A stretch of 11,147 nt of DNA, from the NCBI GenBank assembly GCA_964620605.1, contig CAZUHQ010000124.1, forward strand, positions 1 to 11,147, written 5' to 3'. The notes beneath the pieces are model-generated. The model was not told where the DNA came from and did no database searches. It saw only the letters and a list, made by a program, of their open reading frames with translations. The DNA comes from Thalassotalea_E sp964620605 (GTDB taxonomy: Bacteria; Pseudomonadota; Gammaproteobacteria; Enterobacterales; Alteromonadaceae). A program made the translations under genes and the position numbers. Every line of letters begins with the position of its first letter. Within the stretch, counting starts at the first letter, position 1. Shown piece by piece: positions 6,900 through 11,147 of the stretch.

Positions 6900-7793
6900 T
6901 TATTGCTCAACTAACGCCTGAGCCCCGTTAGCTAAAATAGCTTCTGACAATTGCTTAAATGCCCCTTTGAGCAACACCCAACGGTGCCAATATAAGGTGC
7001 GGGTTAGGCTATTGTCCGGCAATAAATCAATTAATGCTCCTGATGCCAACTGCTGCTTAATTTGTAATTTAGGAATTAGGCAGTAAGCCAGCCCATGTTG
7101 AGCAAAGTTAACAAAAGCTTCTGACGAACGCACGGTATGACAGGGATAACTGCCGCCAGCTAATTCAAATTGCTGCTCGATATACTTAATATGCATATCG
7201 TCTTTTTGGTCAAATGCCACCGCCGGTGCCTGCAATAAGCTCTGTTGGTTAATGCCTTTGGCAAAATACCTCTGCTTAAACTTGGGGCTGGCAACCAGGG
7301 CGTATTCAATGTCACCAAGTTTTTCCAAAGTGCAACCTGGCAGTGCTTTTTGATAGGTACTGATAGCGCCAAACGCCTCACCATTCTTTAAATATTCAAT
7401 AGTGCGGTTTTCATCCGCCACCAGAAAATTAACCGACAATTTGTACTGATGCACTACAGCTTCAATTGCCGGTACGAGCCAGGTCGCCAGACTGTCGGCA
7501 TTTGTGGCTAAATTAACCGCGATAATTTCATTGCTGCTATCGGCAAAAATATCCGGCAATACATCTTGTTCCAGCAATTGCACCTGTTGATAATGTGCTA
7601 ACAGCTTTTTACCTATGGCTGTGGCAACGATCGGCTGGCTTCTCACTACCACTGGCTGACCGATAGTTTGCTCTAATAGCTTGATGCGTTGGGAAACCGC
7701 AGACTGAGTAATGCAAAGTTCATTCGCGGCTTTTTCAAAACTTTGCTGAGTGATCAACACACTTAACGCATGCAGTAATTTGTAATCTATCAC
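6900..7793 (-). CDS. argP: LysR-family regulator ArgP (IciA)
   Basis: The 297-residue protein has the same length as E. coli ArgP and resembles it end to end. An N-terminal winged helix-turn-helix (F-E-K-A-A-N-E-L-C-I-T-Q-S-A-V-S-Q-R-I at 19-37) is followed by a LysR effector domain with blocks typical of ArgP: N-A-D-S-L-A-T-W-L-x-P-A, L-P-G-C, D-D-M-H, P-C-H-x-V-x-S-S-E-A-F-V and L-Y-W-H-R. ArgP activates the arginine/lysine exporter gene argO in response to arginine, and lysine antagonises this. Here it is divergent from argO, 90 bp apart, with a palindrome between them. The start is GTG at 7793, since no in-frame ATG lies nearby and the alignment to E. coli begins there. Orthology to argP rather than another LysR gene is supported by both the sequence and the neighbour. 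Confidence 0.94.
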   Translation of the reverse strand: MIDYKLLHALSVLITQQSFEKAANELCITQSAVSQRIKLLEQTIGQPVVVRSQPIVATAIGKKLLAHYQQVQLLEQDVLPDIFADSSNEIIAVNLATNADSLATWLVPAIEAVVHQYKLSVNFLVADENRTIEYLKNGEAFGAISTYQKALPGCTLEKLGDIEYALVASPKFKQRYFAKGINQQSLLQAPAVAFDQKDDMHIKYIEQQFELAGGSYPCHTVRSSEAFVNFAQHGLAYCLIPKLQIKQQLASGALIDLLPDNSLTRTLYWHRWVLLKGAFKQLSEAILANGAQALVEQ

Positions 7794-7826
7794 ATTAATT
7801 TTTTTAATATATAATAATATTTATTA

Positions 7827-7832
7827 ATTATA
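7827..7832 (-). promoter_or_regulatory. -10 element of argP
   Basis: A perfect TATAAT on the minus strand lies 34 bp before the GTG start of argP. Its spacer and -35 region coincide with the CTTTAGC palindrome, so occupancy of the palindrome would be expected to block argP transcription. On the plus strand the overlapping bases read TATACT (7829-7834), a possible -10 towards argO. Confidence 0.45.
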
Positions 7833-7849
7833 CTTTAGCCAAGCTAAAG
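7833..7849. promoter_or_regulatory. Palindromic LysR-type operator between argP and argO
   Basis: CTTTAGC-CAA-GCTAAAG is a perfect inverted repeat of 7-bp arms and a 3-bp centre, and contains the T-N11-A pattern (TTAGCCAAGCTAA) expected for LysR-type regulators. It lies 34 bp from the argO start and 39 bp from the argP start, so one ArgP site could serve both activation and autorepression. Confidence 0.6.
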
Positions 7850-7883
7850 CATAAAGTAACGAAAAACCTTACCGGAGTACTTT

Positions 7884-8492
7884 ATGTTATCACCACTTTT
7901 TCAGGGACTAATGCTTGGCGCGAGTATGATCATTCCAATAGGCGCACAAAATTCTCATGTCTTAAACCATGGCATTAAACGCAATCATCATATGCTGGCT
8001 GCGACCATTTGTCTGGTCTGTGATGTTTTATTAATCGGCTTTGGTATCTTTGGCGGTGCCCAGCTAATTGCCGCTTCTTCACTGTTAATGGCAATTATTT
8101 CCTGGGGTGGGGTGATCTTTTTATTCAGCTATGCCGCCTTGTCGTTTCTAAGCGTCTGGCAAAATAACTATCAACAACAGCAACTTCAGCATCAGCACAA
8201 TAACCGAATAGGGGTGATTTCGACTACCTTAGCGGTAACGTTACTGAACCCTCATGTTTACCTTGATACTGTTGTTATTCTCGGCAGCGTCGGAGGGCAG
8301 TTTATCGGCCATGAAAAAATCGCGTTTGCTATCGGTACCATGCTAGCGTCACTGTTATGGTTTTACAGCATTGCCGGTGCCGCGGCTAAACTTTCTCCCT
8401 GGCTTAATAAGCCACAGACCAAACGGGCAATTGATGGACTGGTAGGGTTGATAATGGCAACAATAGGTTATTCGCTATTAAGCTCGCTTTGA
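7884..8492 (+). CDS. argO: Arginine/lysine exporter ArgO (LysE family)
   Basis: This 202-residue hydrophobic protein has about six membrane segments. LysE/ArgO motifs are present: P-I-G-A-Q-N at 18-23 (the conserved P-x-G-x-Q-N), G-I-F-G-G at 54-58, and L-N-P-H-V-Y-L-D-T at 121-129, which is nearly identical to E. coli ArgO (211 aa). It exports basic amino acids and protects against overload or the toxic analogue canavanine. A His/Gln-rich cytoplasmic loop (about 96-107) replaces the corresponding E. coli loop and is a lineage feature. ATG 7884 is preceded by GGAG at 7874-7877 with ideal spacing. It is divergent from argP and probably controlled by it. The gene is convergent with rho, separated by a mobile-like element that begins 34 bp after the stop. 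Confidence 0.95.
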   Translation: MLSPLFQGLMLGASMIIPIGAQNSHVLNHGIKRNHHMLAATICLVCDVLLIGFGIFGGAQLIAASSLLMAIISWGGVIFLFSYAALSFLSVWQNNYQQQQLQHQHNNRIGVISTTLAVTLLNPHVYLDTVVILGSVGGQFIGHEKIAFAIGTMLASLLWFYSIAGAAAKLSPWLNKPQTKRAIDGLVGLIMATIGYSLLSSL

Positions 8493-8504
8493 TCATCTAA
8501 ATTC

Positions 8505-8530
8505 AAAAACAAAAAAGCAACATTTTGCTT
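8505..8530 (-). terminator. Minus-strand terminator-like hairpin at the element boundary
   Basis: On the minus strand AAGCAA-AATG-TTGCTT forms a 6-bp hairpin (8515-8530) followed by a T-rich run (8505-8514, TTTTGTTTTT). It would stop leftward transcription coming through the element from rho. Its arms straddle the left end of the terminal inverted repeat, so it may be the remains of an older terminator split by the insertion. Confidence 0.45.
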
Positions 8531-8560
8531 AATGCCAGTCAGTTAACAAACAATTAGTGT

Positions 8561-8597
8561 AATGTTGGAAAGAAATACTTTCTAACATTGGTTTTCT
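8561..8597 (+). terminator. Stem-loop with T-rich tail downstream of argO
   Basis: AATGTTGGAAAG pairs with CTTTCTAACATT (8561-8572 and 8578-8589) over 12 bp with a single G-U wobble and a 5-nt loop, followed by GGTTTTCTT. It could end the argO transcript, but it lies inside the mobile-like element and may belong to that element's structure rather than being argO's own terminator. Confidence 0.45.
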
Positions 8598-8630
8598 TAT
8601 CTGGTCATATTGCCGGGGTGCCGGCCTCAC

Positions 8631-8663
8631 CCAAAGAGGAAAAAACGACTGTTTCCTCTTTGG
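8631..8663. repeat. Perfect 12-bp hairpin inside the element
   Basis: CCAAAGAGGAAA and TTTCCTCTTTGG (8631-8642, 8652-8663) are perfect inverted repeats around a 9-nt loop. Just upstream, GCCGG/CCGGC and GGGTG/CACCC form competing small stems (about 8612-8632). No T-run follows, so this is recorded as structure and not as a terminator. Confidence 0.7.
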
Positions 8664-8700
8664 AAACTCCTCGTCGCCCAACACAGCGAAAGACTTTGAT

Positions 8701-8815
8701 AAATACCAAGCGTAGCCTTTGAACACTGCCGCTAAGCCTGTAGAAAAAGTCGTCCTGAACAGCGGCAGCCTTCGACGTCCTGTCTCAGGTCAAAGGCTAC
8801 CTCTGCTTGCTATTT
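8701..8815. repeat. Long nested palindrome of about 115 nt
   Basis: Paired arms from outside inwards are AAATA/TATTT (8701-8705, 8811-8815), CAAGC/GCTTG (8707-8711, 8805-8809), the perfect 11-bp GTAGCCTTTGA/TCAAAGGCTAC (8712-8722, 8790-8800), and CTGCCGCT/AGCGGCAG (8726-8733, 8761-8768). A four-base bulge at 8801-8804 interrupts the stem. Either strand could fold into an extended RNA. A further long-range pair, GCTGTGAT/ATCACAGC (8824-8831, 8936-8943), brackets the sequence to the right. Confidence 0.65.
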
Positions 8816-8945
8816 CTCAAATCGCTGTGATGGGAAAGGTGTAGCTTTAAAGGCTCACTTAATGCGGCGAACTTCATCACAAAATGTAAACGAAGCATAG
8901 GTCTGCTTGGGCAAAATGTCTGGATGAAAATTTCAATCACAGCTA

Positions 8946-8992
8946 TTGCCATCATGGATGATGGCAAAGTGCAGTGGCACAAGGATGTGCCA
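8946..8992. repeat. Twin hairpin, second copy of the CANGGATG-apex motif
   Basis: A perfect 10-bp stem TTGCCATCAT/ATGATGGCAA with a GG loop (8946-8967) is followed after 7 nt by TGGCACA/TGTGCCA with loop AGGA (8975-8992). Apices read CATGGATG and CAAGGATG. Five bases later comes GCGTTTG. The layout matches 4375-4413. Confidence 0.7.
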
Positions 8993-9058
8993 TCTAAGCG
9001 TTTGCTCGATGATTGAATTTTTCAGTAAGATTAACATTTTGCAGCAGCGCGGGAGAGT

Positions 9059-9088
9059 CCAGAGAGGGTTCGCGCAAACCCTTTCTGG
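9059..9088. repeat. 12-bp hairpin near the right end of the element
   Basis: CCAGAGAGGGTT pairs with AACCCTTTCTGG (9059-9070, 9077-9088) with one G-U wobble and a CGCGCA loop. It is followed by a small GTCGC/GCGAC stem (9094-9107). The preceding GCGGGAGAG recalls a glycine riboswitch 5' segment, but the rest of that fold is absent. Confidence 0.65.
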
Positions 9089-9216
9089 GTGCCGTCGCCA
9101 CCGCGACAATATAACTATAAAATAACACCGAGCTATTAAGTATTATCTTGCTTAGTAATGCTTAACTGATTGGTATTAAGCATTTTGCTGGCTTTTAGAG
9201 AATTGATAATCGACTT

Positions 9217-10476
9217 CTATTTACGCTTCATCGAATCAAAGAATTCATCGTTAGTTTTAGTCATCGCTAATTTATCGATCATAAATTCCATCGCATCAAT
9301 CTCGCCCATTTCATGAACGATTTTCCGCAAAATCCACATTTTTTGTAGTTCATCGGGCTTAGTTAACAGCTCTTCACGACGAGTACCACTACGGTTAAAG
9401 TGAATAGCCGGGAACACACGTTTTTCAGCGATCTTACGAGACAAGTGTAATTCCATATTACCCGTGCCTTTAAATTCTTCGTAAATAACCTCGTCCATTT
9501 TCGAACCGGTTTCAATCAGAGCGGTAGCAATAATGGTTAAACTGCCACCTTCTTCGATATTACGCGCAGCACCAAAGAAACGTTTTGGACGATGTAGTGC
9601 ATTAGCATCAACACCACCAGTTAAAATTTTACCTGACGATGGAATCACCGTGTTGTATGCACGAGCTAAGCGGGTTATAGAATCGAGTAAGATCACGACA
9701 TCTTTTTTGTGCTCTACTAAACGCTTGGCTTTTTCAATCACCATTTCAGCAACTTGTACGTGACGATTCGCTGGTTCATCAAAGGTCGAAGCTACTACTT
9801 CACCTTTTACCAAGCGTTGCATTTCGGTAACTTCTTCCGGACGCTCGTCAATTAGCAACACCATTAATTCACATTCAGGATGATTATAGGCGATACTTTG
9901 CGCAATATTTTGTAATAACAAGGTTTTACCGGCTTTTGGCGGCGCAACAATCAAGCCACGTTGGCCTTTACCGATTGGCGATGCCAGATCCAGTACTCGA
10001 GCGGTGATATCTTCGGTTGAACCATTACCACGTTCCATGCCAATACGGCCGTTTGGATGAATTGGCGTCAAGTTCTCAAATAAGATTTTATTACGTGAGT
10101 TTTCCGGCTTGTCAAAGTTGACTTCATTAACTTTTAACAAGGCAAAATAACGCTCACCATCTTTTGGCGGACGAATTTTACCGGCGATAGTATCACCGGT
10201 ACGCATACTAAAACGTCGAATTTGGCTCGGAGAGACATAAATGTCATCCGGCCCTGCTAAATAGGACGAATCTGCGGAACGTAAAAAGCCGAAGCCGTCT
10301 TGTAAAATTTCTAAGACACCACCGCCAAAAATATCTTCACCACTTTTAGCGTGCGCTTTTAATATCGCGAAAATAATGTCTTGTTTACGATTACGAGCAA
10401 GATGCTCAAGTTTCATTGATTCAGCTAACTTTACCAGTTCGCTAATGGATTTCTTTTTAAGTTCGGTAAGATTCAT
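9217..10476 (-). CDS. rho: Transcription termination factor Rho
   Basis: This 419-residue protein has exactly the length of E. coli Rho and residue numbers that coincide. The N-terminal helical domain (M-N-L-T-E-L-K onward) is followed by the RNA-binding cold-shock-like domain with D-G-F-G-F-L-R at 60-66. The ATPase domain shows Walker A A-P-P-K-A-G-K-T at 178-185, D-E-R-P-E-E-V at 210-216, Walker B V-I-L-L-D at 261-265 and the Q-loop region around 280-290. Rho is a hexameric RNA helicase that ends transcription at untranslated C-rich RNA. An in-frame TTG 48 bp upstream would add 16 residues that no homologue I know carries, so ATG 10476 is chosen, although its Shine-Dalgarno is weak. The neighbour trxA upstream is the usual gammaproteobacterial arrangement. 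Its 3' end lies only 35 bp from the mobile-like element. Confidence 0.98.
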   Translation of the reverse strand: MNLTELKKKSISELVKLAESMKLEHLARNRKQDIIFAILKAHAKSGEDIFGGGVLEILQDGFGFLRSADSSYLAGPDDIYVSPSQIRRFSMRTGDTIAGKIRPPKDGERYFALLKVNEVNFDKPENSRNKILFENLTPIHPNGRIGMERGNGSTEDITARVLDLASPIGKGQRGLIVAPPKAGKTLLLQNIAQSIAYNHPECELMVLLIDERPEEVTEMQRLVKGEVVASTFDEPANRHVQVAEMVIEKAKRLVEHKKDVVILLDSITRLARAYNTVIPSSGKILTGGVDANALHRPKRFFGAARNIEEGGSLTIIATALIETGSKMDEVIYEEFKGTGNMELHLSRKIAEKRVFPAIHFNRSGTRREELLTKPDELQKMWILRKIVHEMGEIDAMEFMIDKLAMTKTNDEFFDSMKRK

Positions 10477-10584
10477 ATTGAGGTTCTTAGACTTTGTTAC
10501 GTTTTTGAACTTGCCAGCAGGCAAAATAACGAGTTGCGTAGTATGAGTTTTGAAATGCTATTTTATTTGATAATTAACGTTAGC

Positions 10585-10612
10585 ATTAAATCATCAGTAC
10601 GTAAAGTTACAA
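10585..10612 (-). promoter_or_regulatory. Candidate rho promoter with about a 100-nt leader
   Basis: On the minus strand TTGTAA (10607-10612) and TTTAAT (10585-10590) are 16 bp apart. The resulting leader of roughly 100 nt contains a small TTGCC/GGCAA hairpin (10511-10524). A long leader fits the known autoregulation of rho in enterobacteria; no leader peptide like E. coli RhoL was recognised. Confidence 0.4.
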
Positions 10613-10642
10613 AAATACTTAATTTGGTGTAGCTAACTTGAT

Positions 10643-10674
10643 TAAAAACAAAAGGCTCGCGATCAACGAGCCTT
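10643..10674 (-). terminator. Rho-independent terminator of trxA
   Basis: On the minus strand AAGGCTCG and CGAGCCTT form a perfect 8-bp stem (10652-10659 with 10667-10674) with a 7-nt loop, followed immediately by TTTGTTTTT. It begins 7 bp past the trxA stop and separates trxA from the rho promoter. Confidence 0.9.
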
Positions 10675-10681
10675 ATGCAAA

Positions 10682-11008
10682 TTATAAATTGTTATCGATA
10701 AACTCTTTTAATTGGGTTTTTGATAATGCACCAACTTTAGTGTCTACCACCGCACCATCTTTAAATAACAACAAAGTTGGAATGCCGCGAATGCCGTATT
10801 TTGGTGGCGTTGCATCATTTTGATCTATGTTCAATTTACCAACTGTTACCTGATCTGCGTATTCTTCCGCAATATCATTTAATAAAGGGGCAATCATTTT
10901 ACAAGGGCCACACCATTCAGCCCAAAAATCAACTAAAACCGGACCAGATGCATTTAATACATCAGCTTCAAAGCTGTCATCTGATAACTGAACAATTTTA
11001 TCGCTCAT
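10682..11008 (-). CDS. trxA: Thioredoxin 1 (TrxA)
   Basis: The 108-residue thioredoxin has the active site W-C-G-P-C-K (Cys33 and Cys36 counting the initiator Met), the buried Asp27, the cis-proline in G-I-P-T at 75-78, and the usual end L-K-E-F-I-D-N-N-L. It reduces disulfides in the cytoplasm with electrons from thioredoxin reductase. ATG 11008 is preceded by GGAG with six A residues between; an in-frame TTG at 11020 overlaps that Shine-Dalgarno and is rejected as the start. The gene has a strong promoter of its own and a terminator just after it, so it is mainly a single transcript ahead of rho. In many relatives rhlB is divergent on the other side, but the window ends before it could be seen. 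Confidence 0.98.
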   Translation of the reverse strand: MSDKIVQLSDDSFEADVLNASGPVLVDFWAEWCGPCKMIAPLLNDIAEEYADQVTVGKLNIDQNDATPPKYGIRGIPTLLLFKDGAVVDTKVGALSKTQLKEFIDNNL

Positions 11009-11052
11009 TTTTTTCTCCAATTATGATGGCCTATATCGCCAAACTGCTCGGG

Positions 11053-11081
11053 ATTATACCCATATCCTGATTAATTACCAA
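11053..11081 (-). promoter_or_regulatory. trxA promoter
   Basis: On the minus strand a perfect -10 TATAAT (11053-11058) lies 17 bp from a good -35 TTGGTA (11076-11081). Transcription would start near 11046, giving a leader of about 38 nt before the ATG at 11008. Confidence 0.8.
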
Positions 11082-11147
11082 CATATGCTAAATCAATTCT
11101 AGCAAATTTACCTGCTATTTTACTGACAGATTAAGACAATTTCGTGC

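Larger units (their letters stand above)
8527..9181. mobile_element. MITE-like element with terminal inverted repeats, no transposase
   Basis: The ends match the consensus GCTTAATRCCARTCAGTTAA as inverted repeats: 8527-8546 on the left and, on the complementary strand, 9162-9181 on the right, identical at 18 of 20 positions. ATTTT immediately flanks both ends (8522-8526 and 9182-9186), or CATTTTGC if the boundary is shifted by a base or two, consistent with a target-site duplication. The 655-bp interior has no transposase and no credible gene but carries many strong palindromes. It sits in the gap between the convergent argO and rho genes. I cannot assign it to a named IS family from memory. 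Confidence 0.65.

Noticed and set aside
6638..6931. Plus-strand frame of 97 codons across the ubiD start and the gap to argP
   Set aside because: It overlaps conserved ubiD coding sequence in antisense, and has no family resemblance or clear ribosome site.
8529..8982. Two minus-strand frames of 61-65 codons (8529-8726 and 8797-8982)
   Set aside because: They lie within the palindrome-rich element, show no ribosome site or recognisable domain, and their residues simply translate the hairpins.
8924..9016. A 30-codon plus-strand frame covering the second twin hairpin
   Set aside because: It lacks a Shine-Dalgarno and is explained by the hairpin structure.
9044..9108. Resemblance to a glycine riboswitch: GCGGGAGAG, then a stem-loop, then GCCG and a CAA
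   Set aside because: The 3' conserved part (CUCAGG and AAAAGGAC) is missing, the gene downstream on that strand is not a glycine gene, and the segment lies inside the mobile-like element. Most likely a chance match.
10477..10524. Sixteen-residue N-terminal extension of Rho from a TTG codon
   Set aside because: E. coli Rho begins exactly at the internal Met, and the extension lies in the untranslated leader downstream of the promoter candidate.
10777..11070. Plus-strand frame of 97 codons opposite trxA
   Set aside because: It is antisense to trxA and its promoter, with low-complexity residues that mirror the conserved gene.

Overview
The window looks like a chromosomal segment of a marine gammaproteobacterium of the Alteromonadales, most like Colwelliaceae/Thalassotalea. 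That placement is inferred from the moderately AT-rich sequence, near-enterobacterial protein versions of Rho, UbiD, Fre, ArgP and TrxA, and a DUF2982-like membrane protein. I could run no database search, so the taxonomy is an inference.

Layout. (1) Positions 1-1750, plus strand: a promoter and two adjacent bacterioferritin genes with complementary active sites (one keeps the heme ligand, the other keeps the ferroxidase site), then a two-helix membrane protein of unknown function. (2) 1996-4282: a divergent pair, a membrane-anchored LytTR regulator (minus) and an OpgC-like acyltransferase-3 membrane protein (plus). Their shared intergenic region holds a direct repeat with a 20-bp period, a good candidate LytTR operator. 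(3) 4283-4534: a gap with a GC-rich twin hairpin and a doubtful 52-codon ORF. (4) 4535-6753, minus: ubiD and fre, an apparent operon for ubiquinone synthesis and flavin reduction. (5) 6900-8492: divergent argP and argO (regulator and basic amino acid exporter) with a perfect palindrome between them. (6) 8493-9216: a 724-bp stretch without a credible gene, filled almost entirely by a 655-bp element with 20-bp terminal inverted repeats, a candidate target duplication and many strong internal hairpins. (7) 9217-11008, minus: rho and trxA in their usual neighbourhood, each with its own recognisable promoter and with a terminator between them.

Most genes are housekeeping. The least ordinary parts are the MITE-like element between the convergent argO and rho genes, which seems to have inserted into their shared terminator; a twin-hairpin motif that occurs once inside that element and again 4.5 kb away with the same internal spacing; the LytTR/acyltransferase module with its repeated operator; and the heme/ferroxidase split of the bacterioferritin pair. 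I found no CRISPR array, tRNA, rRNA, transposase gene or clear defence system.
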